DNA of 64,000 nt from Enterococcus raffinosus (GCF_018917525.1 NZ_JAHLOS010000023.1:1-64000), one strand, 5' to 3'. Counted from the stretch's first letter, positions 53,782 to 63,249 are shown. Made by a program: numbers and translations. The notes: a model not told the origin generated them from the letters alone.

Positions 53782-54417
53782 TTGTATCAAGATGTCTTAA
53801 CGATTCCAAAAGTCAAACCAATGACGGATACAATGATGCCTAAAAAGCAGGTTGGTCTATTGGGTGGTAATTTTAATCCGATTCATAATGCACACTTAAT
53901 GATTGCAGAACAGGTCGGGCAAAAAATGGGATTTGATGAAGTACATCTGCTGCCAAGTTATTTACCACCGCATGTAGATGAGAAGAAAACGATCGATAGT
54001 AAGCATCGATTGGCGATGGCTAAATTGGCAATTGAAGATAACTCTTTTTTATCAGTAGATACAAGAGAGCTTGCTCGTAAAGGTAAAAGCTATACGATTG
54101 ATACAATGCTGGAAATGACCGCTGAAAACCCTGATACGGAGTACTATTTCATTATTGGCGGGGATGAGGTCGCTTATTTACCTAAATGGCATCGAATTGA
54201 TGAACTGGTTCGCCTTGTCAATTTTGTAGGAGTGAAGCGCGCAGGCTATTCAACGGAGAGCCCATATCCAATCATTTGGGTTGATGTACCAGAAATTCAG
54301 TTGTCGTCTTCTTACATTCGAAAACAGGTTAAACAAGGTTGTTCGATTCGATACCTTGTACCAGATCGGGTGCGAGAATACATCTTGGAAGAAGGACTGT
54401 ATCTAGATGAAATATAG
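53782..54417 (+). CDS. nadD: Nicotinate-nucleotide adenylyltransferase
   Basis: 211 residues. Converts nicotinate mononucleotide to deamido-NAD. The nucleotidyltransferase motif is GGNFNPIHNAH at 28-38, with the second ISSTxxR-like motif as LSSSYIRK. The 25-residue lead before the core is longer than in E. coli. Start TTG 53782, after GGGGGAG. Overlaps yqeK by 11 bases. Confidence 0.95.
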   Translation: MYQDVLTIPKVKPMTDTMMPKKQVGLLGGNFNPIHNAHLMIAEQVGQKMGFDEVHLLPSYLPPHVDEKKTIDSKHRLAMAKLAIEDNSFLSVDTRELARKGKSYTIDTMLEMTAENPDTEYYFIIGGDEVAYLPKWHRIDELVRLVNFVGVKRAGYSTESPYPIIWVDVPEIQLSSSYIRKQVKQGCSIRYLVPDRVREYILEEGLYLDEI

Positions 54418-55003
54418 CGAGAAGTATACAGCACTGGATCGTGAAGCCTTAATGCAAGCCGTTCAGATGCGCATGAGCGAACGCCGTTTCAAGCACGTTT
54501 TAGGTGTTGAAGAAACAGCGGTGGCGTTGGCAGAACGCTATGGTAGTTCACCTGAGCAGGCTAGCATTGCTGCGTTAACACATGACTATGCGAAGGAACG
54601 TTCTGATGAAGAATTTAAATTAGCAATTACTCAGGGAAATTATGAAGACAAAACAGAGCTGTTAAAGTATGGAAATGCTATCTGGCATGGGCTTGTCGGT
54701 GCTGACTTTGTTGCGCGTGAGTTAGAGATCTCAGATGAAGAGATATTGAATGCGATTCGATTGCACACCACAGGATCAGCAGAAATGACGTTGCTGGATA
54801 AAATCATTTATGTAGCAGATTATATCGAGCCAGGTAGAAATTTTCCAGGGGTAGAGGACGCTCGTGTTATCGCTTTTAGCGATCTAGATCAGGCTGTTGC
54901 TTTTGAAACAAAACATACGTTGGCTCATCTAATCGAAAGTGAAACGCCAGTTTATCCTAAAACGATTGATACATATAATCGTTGGGTAGCTGGAATACAG
55001 TAG
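54407..55003 (+). CDS. yqeK: HD-domain hydrolase YqeK
   Basis: 198 residues with HD-domain metal ligands in FKHVLGVEE, LTHDYAK and AIWHGLVG/RLHTTG. YqeK proteins split diadenosine tetraphosphate symmetrically. Starts within nadD, so translation is coupled. Confidence 0.93.
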   Translation: MKYSEKYTALDREALMQAVQMRMSERRFKHVLGVEETAVALAERYGSSPEQASIAALTHDYAKERSDEEFKLAITQGNYEDKTELLKYGNAIWHGLVGADFVARELEISDEEILNAIRLHTTGSAEMTLLDKIIYVADYIEPGRNFPGVEDARVIAFSDLDQAVAFETKHTLAHLIESETPVYPKTIDTYNRWVAGIQ

Positions 55004-55064
55004 TAAATGACAATGCTAGAAAAATTAAATAAGCAAGGAATATGAAATAAGGAGGAGAATTATC

Positions 55065-55418
55065 ATAGATAGTAAAAATATGTTAGAAATCGCCGTGAAA
55101 GCAGCTGACTCGAAACGAGCAGTTGATATCGTGGCATTAAATGTCTCACAAGTCTCATTATTGGCGGATTATTTCCTGATTTGTTCAGCAAATTCAGATC
55201 GTCAAATCAACGCAATTGTTGATGAGGTCATCGATAAAGAAGAAGAAGCACAAGTAGAAGTGAAACGTGTTGAAGGAAAAGACGGTGGAAAATGGGTCTT
55301 GATCGATTTAGGGGATGTGATTGTTCACGTCTTCAGTACTTCTGAACGCGAATTTTATAATTTAGAAAAATTATGGTCAGATGCTCCGCTTGAAAATATC
55401 GAGGCTTGGTTAGACTAA
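55065..55418 (+). CDS. rsfS: Ribosomal silencing factor RsfS, apparent non-AUG start
   Basis: RsfS binds L14 on the 50S subunit and blocks subunit joining in poor nutrient conditions. The body (AADSKRAVDIVALN, LADYFLICSANSDRQ, VEGKDGGKWVLIDLGDVIVH) is normal. The only ATG, 55080, lies 24 bases from the strong site AAGGAGG (55049-55055). In frame upstream are ATA 55065, ATC 55062 and ATT 55059, and the codons from ATA read DSKNMLEIA. This aligns with the usual RsfS N-terminus (B. subtilis MNSKSILSIA). I therefore place the start at ATA 55065, spacing 9; AUC and AUU are also possible. From ATG alone it would be 112 residues. Confidence 0.85.
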   Translation: MDSKNMLEIAVKAADSKRAVDIVALNVSQVSLLADYFLICSANSDRQINAIVDEVIDKEEEAQVEVKRVEGKDGGKWVLIDLGDVIVHVFSTSEREFYNLEKLWSDAPLENIEAWLD

Positions 55419-56146
55419 TGGCTTACGAAACATTCGCCTTTGTATATGATGAGATAATGGATGATTCGTTATACCAGCAATGGTTGGATTTTTCATTACG
55501 CCATCTGCCAAAAACGACAAACCAGGTCTTAGAACTAGCTTGTGGAACTGGGGCGTTAGCGGTAGAATTTGCTAAAAACGGTTTTGATGTAACTGGACTG
55601 GACCTGTCTGAGGAAATGCTGACGTTGGCCAGTGATCGTGCCACTCAAGAAAATGTCTCTATTAATTGGATTGCTGGAGATATGCTGGACTTAACAGATA
55701 TCGGGAACTATCAAGCGGTGACCTGCTTTTCAGATTCGCTTTGTTATATGCAGGATGCAACACAAGTCAAACAAGTTTTAGAAGGTGTCTATCAGTTATT
55801 GGAGACCTCAGGAACATTCATATTTGACGTTCATTCGACGTATCAAATGGATGAAATTTTCCTGGATTACAGTTTTCATGATCAAACGGAAGATTTTGCC
55901 TTTCTGTGGGATAGCTATCCAGGCGATTTTCCACATAGTATTGAACACTTTTTGACATTCTTTGTAAAAAGAGAAGGCGAAATGTTTGAACGAATAGATG
56001 AATTGCATAAGGAACGGACATATCCATTAGAAACATATCAGAAGATGTTGACTGAGGTTGGTTTTAAGTTTGAAGTTTTTGCAGACTTTACAGATGAAGC
56101 ACCGAATGAGACAAGTAAACGTTGGTTTTTTGTCTGTCAAAAATAG
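55418..56146 (+). CDS. yqeM: SAM-dependent methyltransferase YqeM
   Basis: Class I methyltransferase of 242 residues from ATG 55418, which overlaps the rsfS stop by one base. The SAM-binding VLELACGTGALAVEFA and DLSEEMLTLA are clear, with ITCFSDSLCYM-like active-site loop. Substrate unknown; the gene ends the conserved yqe block. Confidence 0.9.
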   Translation: MAYETFAFVYDEIMDDSLYQQWLDFSLRHLPKTTNQVLELACGTGALAVEFAKNGFDVTGLDLSEEMLTLASDRATQENVSINWIAGDMLDLTDIGNYQAVTCFSDSLCYMQDATQVKQVLEGVYQLLETSGTFIFDVHSTYQMDEIFLDYSFHDQTEDFAFLWDSYPGDFPHSIEHFLTFFVKREGEMFERIDELHKERTYPLETYQKMLTEVGFKFEVFADFTDEAPNETSKRWFFVCQK

Positions 56147-56170
56147 CCGAGAGAAATCTCGGCTTTTTTG
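56145..56170 (+). terminator. Terminator after yqeM
   Basis: AGCCGAGA (56145-56152) and TCTCGGCT (56157-56164), then T6. Overlaps the yqeM stop. Confidence 0.92.
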
Positions 56171-56221
56171 TGAATTTACCTTCATTACTTTAGTGAAATG
56201 AAAGAGAAGAGGAGGGCCAAT

Positions 56222-57361
56222 ATGCGCAGCTGTGGAATTGTAGTAGAGTACAATCCCTTTCATAACGGGCATCGATATCATGCGGAAAAAGCACGTGAAC
56301 TAAGTGGTGCTGATGTGGTGGTGGCTGTTATGAGTGGGAATTTTTTACAACGAGGAGAACCGGCAATCATAGACAAATGGGCACGAACAAAGACAGCCTT
56401 GCAAAATGGGGTTGATCTCGTAGTGGAACTGCCCTTTTCATGGGCGGTACAATCTGCAGATTATTTCGCTAGAGGCAGTATTAAGCTATTGCAAGCTTTG
56501 AAGTGTGATGCCCTATGTTTTGGTACAGATAGTGATTCTCTTTTTGATTACGCCGAATACGGTCGTTTCTTCATTGAAGAAAAATCAGCGATTGATCAGC
56601 TTTTTCACGAACTTCCCATTGGTTGGAGCTATCCGGAAAAGATGGCTGAAGTTGTTTCTCGTTTGTATCCAAAAGCGAAGACGTTTCCTCCTAACCATAT
56701 TTTAGGTTTAAGTTATGCAAAGGAAAATGCAACGTACGATCGACCAATGGAAATTTTCCCCCTAGCGCGTAAAGACCAGGGCTACCATGATGAGCAGTTA
56801 GTAATTGATCAATTTGCAAGTGCAACGGGGATTCGACAAGCTATTTTGGCGAGAGAAGATATATCAGCTTTTGTACCAGAGGAGACACAAGCTGAAGTGA
56901 GTCAGCTTCATATTTCGTGGTCAGATTTTTGGTATTATTTAGATTATCAGCTGCGGGCAAGTTCGGTGGACAAACTGCGAGATATTTACCAGATGAGAGA
57001 GGGTCTTGAGCATCGCTTAGTTGAACGAGGGTTTGATAATTTTTCGGATTATCTGAGAGAAATCAGTACGAAACGTTACACTCAGCCTCGGCTACAACGT
57101 CTTTTAACGTATGTTTTACTCCAAGTCAAAGAAGTCGAGATAAAAGCGGAGCAGGAGAATTCAATGCTGCATATTTTGGGCTTTACTGAAAAAGGACAAG
57201 CTTATTTGAATAGCAAGAAAAAACAATTTACTTTACCAGTAGCAGCAAAAATAGGGCAGAAAGAGAAAGGCAAGCATTTTTTAACCTATCGTGCAGATCA
57301 AATTTACCAATTAGTTCATCCTCAGGAACAAACGATTGGGCGATTTCCAATCCGAGTATAA
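56222..57361 (+). CDS. tmcAL: tRNA(Met) cytidine acetate ligase TmcAL (YlbM)
   Basis: 379 residues. Uses ATP and acetate to form N4-acetylcytidine at the wobble base of elongator tRNA-Met. The nucleotidyltransferase signature VEYNPFHNGH opens the protein, followed by MSGNFLQRGEPAIIDKWAR and ELPFSWAVQSADYFA. ATG 56222 has GAGGAGG eight bases upstream; the ATG at 56198 precedes that site and is rejected. Confidence 0.94.
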   Translation: MRSCGIVVEYNPFHNGHRYHAEKARELSGADVVVAVMSGNFLQRGEPAIIDKWARTKTALQNGVDLVVELPFSWAVQSADYFARGSIKLLQALKCDALCFGTDSDSLFDYAEYGRFFIEEKSAIDQLFHELPIGWSYPEKMAEVVSRLYPKAKTFPPNHILGLSYAKENATYDRPMEIFPLARKDQGYHDEQLVIDQFASATGIRQAILAREDISAFVPEETQAEVSQLHISWSDFWYYLDYQLRASSVDKLRDIYQMREGLEHRLVERGFDNFSDYLREISTKRYTQPRLQRLLTYVLLQVKEVEIKAEQENSMLHILGFTEKGQAYLNSKKKQFTLPVAAKIGQKEKGKHFLTYRADQIYQLVHPQEQTIGRFPIRV

Positions 57362-57433
57362 AAAATACTTTGCAAAGCGCAAGTGAGTCGTTATAATGAG
57401 AAAGTATGAAATTAACGAAAGAGAAGTGAAAAC

Positions 57434-58153
57434 ATGGGACGTAAATGGGCGAATATCGTAGCTAAGAAAACTGCGAAAGATGCAAACAACAGTAAAATTT
57501 ACGCTAAATTTGGAATTGAGATTTATGCAGCTGCAAAATCGGGCGAGCCTGATCCGCATGCCAATCAAAAATTACGTTTTGTTATCGAACGTGCGAAAAC
57601 GTATAATGTTCCAAAACATATTATTGATCGAGCAATTGAAAAAGCAAAAGGTTCTGGCGATGAAACGTTCCAAGAATTACGTTACGAAGGCTTCGGACCG
57701 AATGGTTCAATGGTTATTGTCGATGCATTAACGAATAACGTAAATCGGACAGCTTCGGATGTTCGTGCTGCTTTTGGTAAAAATGGCGGGAACATGGGTG
57801 TTTCTGGTGCGGTTGCTTATATGTTTGACAATACAGCACTATTTGGTTTTGCCGGAGAAGATGCTGACGAAATTTTGGAATACTTAATGGACAAAGAAAT
57901 CGATGTACGCGATGTAGTAGATGAAGAAGGTCAGATCATTGTCTATGGTGAACCTGAAGATTTCAATGCGATTCAAGAAGCCTTGAAAGAAAAAGGTATT
58001 ACAGAATTTTCCGTTGCTGAAATGCAAATGATTCCTCAGAATGAAGTCACTTTAACTGGTGATGACTTAGAAAAATTTGAGAAAATGATTGATGTGTTGG
58101 ACGAGTTGGAAGATGTTCAACAAGTTTATCATAATGTCGAATTAGATGATTAA
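57434..58153 (+). CDS. YebC/PmpR family DNA-binding regulator
   Basis: 239 residues. [27 protein letters not shown] is the family N-terminus (first residues shown as GRKWANI), with [19 protein letters not shown] and [14 protein letters not shown] following. Members act as transcription regulators; recent work links the related YebC2 group to translation of proline runs. The role here is not settled. Confidence 0.93.
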   Translation: MGRKWANIVAKKTAKDANNSKIYAKFGIEIYAAAKSGEPDPHANQKLRFVIERAKTYNVPKHIIDRAIEKAKGSGDETFQELRYEGFGPNGSMVIVDALTNNVNRTASDVRAAFGKNGGNMGVSGAVAYMFDNTALFGFAGEDADEILEYLMDKEIDVRDVVDEEGQIIVYGEPEDFNAIQEALKEKGITEFSVAEMQMIPQNEVTLTGDDLEKFEKMIDVLDELEDVQQVYHNVELDD

Positions 58154-58157
58154 TAGT

Positions 58158-58200
58158 AAAAGACCAGAAAGAAACATTTTTCTTTCTGGTCTTTTTTTAT
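58158..58200. terminator. Bidirectional terminator between yebC and helicase
   Basis: AAAAGACCAGAAAG (58158-58171) with CTTTCTGGTCTTTT (58182-58195), then T's. Convergent genes share it. Confidence 0.92.
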
Positions 58201-60479
58201 AGTAGAGACTGTTCTTTATATAAATTTTCTGGAATCATTTCCAATAAAGGACTTCTTTCTCCAATAACTAGTAAATTCAGTTCATGCATCGCACGTGTGC
58301 AAACAGTATAGAGAATTAATTTGTCTTGTTCAGTATGGTAATTTTCTGGCGAGATATTCCACGCATATACACGATCAAATTCTAAGCCCTTTGCTAAATA
58401 AGTAGGAATGATGATCAAACTTTTCTTCATAAAGTCTTCTTCATCAGTCAATAGTTGCACGTATTCTTTTTGATCTGTAGTCAGTTGATCATACAGTGCC
58501 TGACATTCTTCTACTGTTTTGGCAATAATAGCCGTTCGCCAATATTTTGCCACTTCAGCCGTTTCTTCGATTTGATGAATCAAACCGTCAATCATTTGGC
58601 GAGATTCATTGGCATAATAGACTTGCGGCAGGTCGCCAACCCGGGCAGTTAACTCAACGCGATTTTCTTGCGTTAAGAACTGATTGGCGAAGTTTGTGAT
58701 TTCTTCTGTGGAACGATAACTCGTAGTCAGTTCAAAATGAGTCAATGACTGTTCTGGGAAAATCTCTTCTAATGAGTGAACCATACTTTCATTTCCAAAA
58801 ACTTTTTGGTTTAAGTCGCCGCATAAGGTATATGTTGCTTTGGGATATAGGTGACGTAGTAAGGCCACTTGTGCAGGTGAGAAATCCTGCATTTCATCGA
58901 TAAAGATGAAGCGGGCTTTTTGTTTCACGTCTAATGGATGAATGGATTTCATCAAAAGAAACATCAACGTACCATCCTCCAAACTAATATCTTTCCGTTT
59001 AAAGTCGGAACGCAATGCTTCGAGCATATCTTTCCAATTTTCATCAGTCAACTGATAATGAGCTAAGAGACGATTTGGAATACTTTGCAAGAAATGTAGA
59101 TATTGTTTAGCGTAATTAATAAATCCAAAACGATTGATCATTCTCCGGATCGGACGCATCTTTTTACGTACAATCTTTTGTGCCATTTGGCGGCGTAAGC
59201 GGCGTTCAGCTTTTTCTGAATCTTCCATATCAGGATTGTTAACAAATACAGCTTCTACCAACTCATCTGCAGCCTTTTTCACCCAATCTTTTTTCATTTC
59301 ATCTTTTTCTAAGCCACCAATTTTTTTCAAAAGCTTGGTTTGCAATAATTGCATTCGTTGATACATTGGCAGCTCTGGATTAGCTTCTTGGTACCAATTG
59401 CGAATTTGCTTCTTAGAAATTAATACTTCCTGATTCAACTTAAGATCACGAAAGAGTGGACCAAACTCAGTAATACGATCGACATACTTATACAATTCCT
59501 GAACAATTGCAAAACTACTCTTCGTTCGCAATACTCGGTCATCTTGTCCAGAAAGAAAAACTTCCTCATGGCTTTCTTCTGTATGAATTTGATAGGTCGG
59601 AAGTAGGGCACTTAAAAAGGTTTTAAATGTTTCGGTCGGAATACCACTTTCACCAAGTGAAGGCAAGACTGTTGAGATGTAATCAGAAAAAATATGATTA
59701 GGAGAAAATAAAAGAACCTGTTCATTATCTAACCATTTACGATTGTGATACAGTAGGTAAGCGACACGCTGGAGTAATGCGGAGGTCTTTCCGCTTCCGG
59801 CGATTCCCTCTACTACTAAAACCTTACTTCTTGTATCTCGAATTATTTCATTTTGCGAACGTTGAATCGTAGCTACGATATTCTTCATATGATTAGAAGA
59901 GGCTTCATCCAAAATTTCCAATAGAAAATCATCATTGATTGCTTCAGATGTATCCACCATTGATAATATATGACCTTCACGAATTTTGAACTGACGCTTC
60001 AACAATAACTCAATGGGGATAATAGCGTCATGAGCTTCGTACTGGGTTTTCCCTAATGTCCCCTCGTAATAAAGATTAGCAATCGGAGCTCGCCAATCGA
60101 TTACCACGGTTTCTTCTTGGAGATCTCGTAAAGAGGCGATTCCTAAGTAAAGCGTCTCAGCTTCCTGATCTTCTTTAAAATCGATTCGTGCAAAATATGG
60201 ATTTTCCAGCATCAACCTCAAAGCCCGTTGCCGTTTTTCCTGAGAAGCTAAAGATTGATAGCGTAAAAGTAGTTCTGCTTCATGCTGACGAGTGTCAGCC
60301 ATTGTTTCAGCCAAAGCTTCAAAAGAACCACCTTGGATTCTTTGTCCGGCATTTTCTAGCATATCGGTATCAAATTTCGCTTTTGTTTCCTTCTTTTGGC
60401 TGTCCAAAAAATTTATTTCTTGTTGGATCAAAGTGCTTGTCTGTTGGACGTGCTCTTGTTCGTACTCTCTTGCGTTCAT
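58197..60479 (-). CDS. helD: HelD-like UvrD-family helicase (RNA polymerase recycling)
   Basis: About 760 residues of SF1 helicase. A long N-terminal coiled coil (about 5-65) would enter the RNA polymerase secondary channel in HelD. Walker A is GIAGSGKTSALLQR, Walker B FIDEMQDFSPAQ, with later motifs TTSYRSTEEI and KGLEFDRVYAW. HelD frees stalled RNA polymerase from DNA. I use ATG 60479 (MNAREYEQ); the start at 60509 and the internal ATG 60491 lack a well-spaced ribosome site. Monocistronic. Confidence 0.9.
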   Translation of the reverse strand: MNAREYEQEHVQQTSTLIQQEINFLDSQKKETKAKFDTDMLENAGQRIQGGSFEALAETMADTRQHEAELLLRYQSLASQEKRQRALRLMLENPYFARIDFKEDQEAETLYLGIASLRDLQEETVVIDWRAPIANLYYEGTLGKTQYEAHDAIIPIELLLKRQFKIREGHILSMVDTSEAINDDFLLEILDEASSNHMKNIVATIQRSQNEIIRDTRSKVLVVEGIAGSGKTSALLQRVAYLLYHNRKWLDNEQVLLFSPNHIFSDYISTVLPSLGESGIPTETFKTFLSALLPTYQIHTEESHEEVFLSGQDDRVLRTKSSFAIVQELYKYVDRITEFGPLFRDLKLNQEVLISKKQIRNWYQEANPELPMYQRMQLLQTKLLKKIGGLEKDEMKKDWVKKAADELVEAVFVNNPDMEDSEKAERRLRRQMAQKIVRKKMRPIRRMINRFGFINYAKQYLHFLQSIPNRLLAHYQLTDENWKDMLEALRSDFKRKDISLEDGTLMFLLMKSIHPLDVKQKARFIFIDEMQDFSPAQVALLRHLYPKATYTLCGDLNQKVFGNESMVHSLEEIFPEQSLTHFELTTSYRSTEEITNFANQFLTQENRVELTARVGDLPQVYYANESRQMIDGLIHQIEETAEVAKYWRTAIIAKTVEECQALYDQLTTDQKEYVQLLTDEEDFMKKSLIIIPTYLAKGLEFDRVYAWNISPENYHTEQDKLILYTVCTRAMHELNLLVIGERSPLLEMIPENLYKEQSLL

Positions 60480-60702
60480 TGAGCATCCCATCCCCCTTTG
60501 TTTTTCCATTAACTGTTTATAACAGCATAATAGTATAGCACATAAGGGGAAAGAGAAGCAAAGGGCTCGTTCTGTCTAGTTGGGAAGGGATAATTTGCTT
60601 TAGAATAGGAAGATTTTTGAATGCTTTTTGTTGATTGGATATTTCAGAGTTAGTGGTTTTTAAATGAAATAATTTTGTTGTAAACAATATTCATTTTAAA
60701 TG
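60480..60702. other. Intergenic region between helD and the 129-aa gene
   Basis: Holds the upstream part of the divergent promoters. No gene or repeat is visible. Confidence 0.4.
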
Positions 60703-60731
60703 TTCATTGAAGAAGAAATAGATGATATAAT
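60703..60731 (+). promoter_or_regulatory. Promoter of the 129-aa gene
   Basis: TTCATT (60703-60708), 17-base spacer and extended -10 TGA-TATAAT (60723-60731). The leader would be about 105 bases. Confidence 0.6.
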
Positions 60732-60843
60732 ATTTTTATAATTATTATAATCGTGTGACTGGCTGATCGAATAATTAGTTGTAACTGAATAAATTTCGAT
60801 ATTATTTCAATTAATTTGTGATAGTGGAGTATGGAGCAGAAAA

Positions 60844-61233
60844 ATGATGAAGAATTCAACTTACAAAGACAATATAAAAATTTTTAGGCAAGAGATTCAA
60901 ACAATGATTGATATATTGATCTATACGAGTGAGGAAACAAAAATGATCTATCGCCAACAACTAGTGGAGAGTACAGATTTTAATCAGCTCAAAGAACTCA
61001 AAGAAATTATCGAGACTGGAGAACAACAACTTAAAAGGATAAAAAAGACACTATTTCAGACATTAGAGTCCTACATCTGGGAAATAAATGTATTTGAGTA
61101 CTTACCGCTAAAAGAGAAAAAACGTTGGATTGAGGTTCTTATCGCTGCTGAGTTGCAAGAAGAGATGGAAGAAATATATATACAAGCGATGGAAGCCGAA
61201 AGATCAGCAAGTATGAAGCTTTTAGATGATTAG
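60844..61233 (+). CDS. Hypothetical protein, helical, 129 aa
   Basis: I do not recognise this protein. It is soluble, rich in Glu, Lys, Ile and Leu, and appears almost wholly helical. Heptad-like stretches are QLKELKEIIETGEQQLKRI (about 51-69) and the C-terminal EEMEEIYIQAMEAERSA. It has one aromatic patch, ESYIWEINVFEYLP. GGAG is spaced correctly before ATG 60844, and a good promoter and a terminator flank it, so it is probably a real single-gene unit. Base composition is AT-rich compared with the neighbours. Confidence 0.7.
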   Translation: MMKNSTYKDNIKIFRQEIQTMIDILIYTSEETKMIYRQQLVESTDFNQLKELKEIIETGEQQLKRIKKTLFQTLESYIWEINVFEYLPLKEKKRWIEVLIAAELQEEMEEIYIQAMEAERSASMKLLDD

Positions 61234-61326
61234 ATAAATGTAAAATGACAGAAAAATAAAAGTGAACTATTCAATTATTTATTCAAAGAGATTCTAAAAT
61301 AAACGATCCTTTAATAGAAAATTCAA

Positions 61327-61377
61327 ACACCTATGGACTTTCATATCGTGAAGATCCATAGGTGTTCTCCTTTATTT
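61327..61377. terminator. Terminator between the 129-aa gene and the VOC genes
   Basis: ACACCTATGGA (61327-61337) pairs with TCCATAGGTGT (61355-61365), then TCTCCTTTATTTT. Convergent genes on both sides. Confidence 0.8.
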
Positions 61378-61410
61378 TGTTTCTGAATAAACTACTTTAT
61401 AAGTAACAAT

Positions 61411-62277
61411 TCAATCAGTTCCATCAAAAGCTCGTTTAATTTGAGCAAGATTAATTTTTTTCATTTTGTACATTTCTTGTGTCGCGCGACGAGCTTTTTC
61501 AGAATCAGAATCATTGGTCCAATTCAAAAGCTCCTTATTGACCGTTTGCCAGTAAACCCCATATCGGTCTTCCATCCAACCGCAAGGCCATTCCTTACCA
61601 TCACGAGTGATAGCATCCCAAACTTGATCAATATCCGCCTGATCTTTGAAATAAAAGTAAAAGGAGTTTGCCATGGTGAAATGAAACGTTTGTTTTTCTG
61701 GGCTATCCATAATAATCAGGTCGTGTCCACGCAACTGGAAACCAGAAGCGCGCAATCGGTCTTCTTTGCCTTTAATGATAAAAGTTTGTTTTCCCCCGAA
61801 GATAGCGATCCACTCATCGATTGCGGCTTGAGCCAAACCGTAATTATTGTTAGCAAACATGATGCAGGGGATGATAGTTTGCAAGTTCTCTCCCAAACGG
61901 ATCTGCCAAGAAAAGCCATAGCGGTCGTTCGTCCAGCCAAATTTGCCGAGCTCAGGATAATCTGTCAGAGGCATTAGTGTTTCACCGTCCTGATTTAATT
62001 GTTTCCAAACGCTATGAAGCTGTTCTTCATTTTCACAATTAACAACATAGGAAATAGCAGGAGTCGGCGAAAAATCATCACCACCATTCAACAAAAGAAA
62101 TTCACAGCCAGCTAATTCTAAAGTGATTGTCAGTAAGTCACCGATTTTACCGTGTTCATCTGTAATAAAATATGTTTTATTCACAATCCTACTATCTTCA
62201 AATATGGATGTATAAAACTCAGCAGCTTCACCAATATGTCCATTAAACCAGAGACAGCAGCCAAATTGCTGTTCCAT
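61411..62277 (-). CDS. Two-domain VOC (PhnB/3-demethylubiquinone-type) protein
   Basis: 288 residues with two VOC halves. The first (about 1-125) is CLWFNGHIGEAAEFYTSIF...GFSWQI; the second (about 135-250) runs IPCIMFANNNYGLAQAAIDEWIAIFGG-like to WMEDRYGVYWQTV. It belongs to the PhnB/YdhG-like 3-demethylubiquinone methyltransferase-domain group, which in bacteria is mostly of unknown function. An RBS GGAGGG precedes ATG. It probably forms an operon with the gene 17 bases upstream. Confidence 0.85.
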   Translation of the reverse strand: MEQQFGCCLWFNGHIGEAAEFYTSIFEDSRIVNKTYFITDEHGKIGDLLTITLELAGCEFLLLNGGDDFSPTPAISYVVNCENEEQLHSVWKQLNQDGETLMPLTDYPELGKFGWTNDRYGFSWQIRLGENLQTIIPCIMFANNNYGLAQAAIDEWIAIFGGKQTFIIKGKEDRLRASGFQLRGHDLIIMDSPEKQTFHFTMANSFYFYFKDQADIDQVWDAITRDGKEWPCGWMEDRYGVYWQTVNKELLNWTNDSDSEKARRATQEMYKMKKINLAQIKRAFDGTD

Positions 62278-62294
62278 GGAATTCCCTCCTCATT

Positions 62295-62705
62295 TTAATA
62301 AAGATTGATATGCCAAATTACGCCATAAGGGTCTTTAACCATTCCATACAGTTCTGCCCAAAAAGTTTTCTCAAGTGGCAGCAATACAGCACCATTTTCT
62401 GCTAATTGCTGAAAAATATCTGCTGCTTCTTCAGTTGTTTTTGCGTTATAGACTAAGGCTACGTTGTTCCCAACAACTATTGGAGGGGCTAAGTTTTCAG
62501 GACTGTCTGAAATCATTACATTTGTGTCATTAATTTTTAAATTGGAGTTCATCACTAAATCCTTGAGATCATCGTCAATCGGGTGCTCATCATCTTGGGG
62601 CATTTGCCCAAAAGTCATGATTTGAGCGGGTTCGGTTTTAAAAATTTTTTCATAAAAGGCAATTGCTTCAGTAGCTTGATCTTTAAAATGCAAATAGATA
62701 TCCAT
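62295..62705 (-). CDS. Single-domain VOC/PhnB-like glyoxalase-fold protein
   Basis: 136 residues, starting MDIYLHFKDQATEAIAFYEKIF and ending AELYGMVKDPYGVIWHINLY, the PhnB-type VOC pattern. GGAGG precedes ATG 62705; the frame start at 62720 lies on top of that site. Function unknown. The two VOC genes are paralogous and adjacent. Confidence 0.86.
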   Translation of the reverse strand: MDIYLHFKDQATEAIAFYEKIFKTEPAQIMTFGQMPQDDEHPIDDDLKDLVMNSNLKINDTNVMISDSPENLAPPIVVGNNVALVYNAKTTEEAADIFQQLAENGAVLLPLEKTFWAELYGMVKDPYGVIWHINLY

Positions 62706-63004
62706 GATAGTTTCCTCCATTCTTATGTTGCTACTTTATCATGAAGAAAGGGCTATCAATAATATTTTGACTCGCTGACGAGATAAAGCTTTGACTTTTT
62801 TGAAAAAATACTGAGACATTGGTTGTGATTATACTTGGATATCCAAACGATATTGTACAAAAAAATCTCGCTATTGATAGAAATGGCATAACTAATCTGA
62901 GCCATTAGTCACAGCAACTTTACCTTGAGTTAGCTAAAGGAAAACTATAGCACCATTTTTTTAGAGAAAAGTATGATAAAATAAAGCGAAAAAATCAAAA
63001 ATTA
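62706..63004. other. Intergenic region before the tautomerase gene
   Basis: About 300 bases without a supported gene. TATGATAAAAT near 62970 may be the tautomerase promoter. No repeat or RNA gene seen. Confidence 0.4.
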
Positions 63005-63019
63005 AAGGAGCGATTTATC

Positions 63020-63196
63020 ATGCCATTCGTACACATTGAATTAATTGAAGGAAGAACAGAAGAACAATTGACCAAAATGGTGGAGGAAGTAACTGAGGCA
63101 GTTTCAAGAACAGCAGGAGCGCCAAAAGAAAATATTCATGTTATCATTAATGAGATGCAAAAGGGCAAATATGCACAAGGTGGTAAATGGAAATAA
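63020..63196 (+). CDS. 4-oxalocrotonate tautomerase family protein, 58 aa
   Basis: Short but complete: [17 protein letters not shown], with the catalytic proline P2 (exposed after Met removal), the basic R12, and C-terminal [13 protein letters not shown]. Family members are about 60 residues. AAAGGAG is nine bases before ATG. Probably transcribed alone. The physiological substrate in lactic acid bacteria is unclear. Confidence 0.92.
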   Translation: MPFVHIELIEGRTEEQLTKMVEEVTEAVSRTAGAPKENIHVIINEMQKGKYAQGGKWK

Positions 63197-63212
63197 GATT
63201 TCCTATTTATGC

Positions 63213-63242
63213 TTGCATTTCAATTCAATAAGTGTTTATAAT
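63213..63242 (+). promoter_or_regulatory. Promoter of thrS
   Basis: TTGCAT (63213-63218), 18-base spacer, TATAAT (63237-63242), just ahead of the T-box leader. Confidence 0.75.
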
Positions 63243-63249
63243 GACTTTG

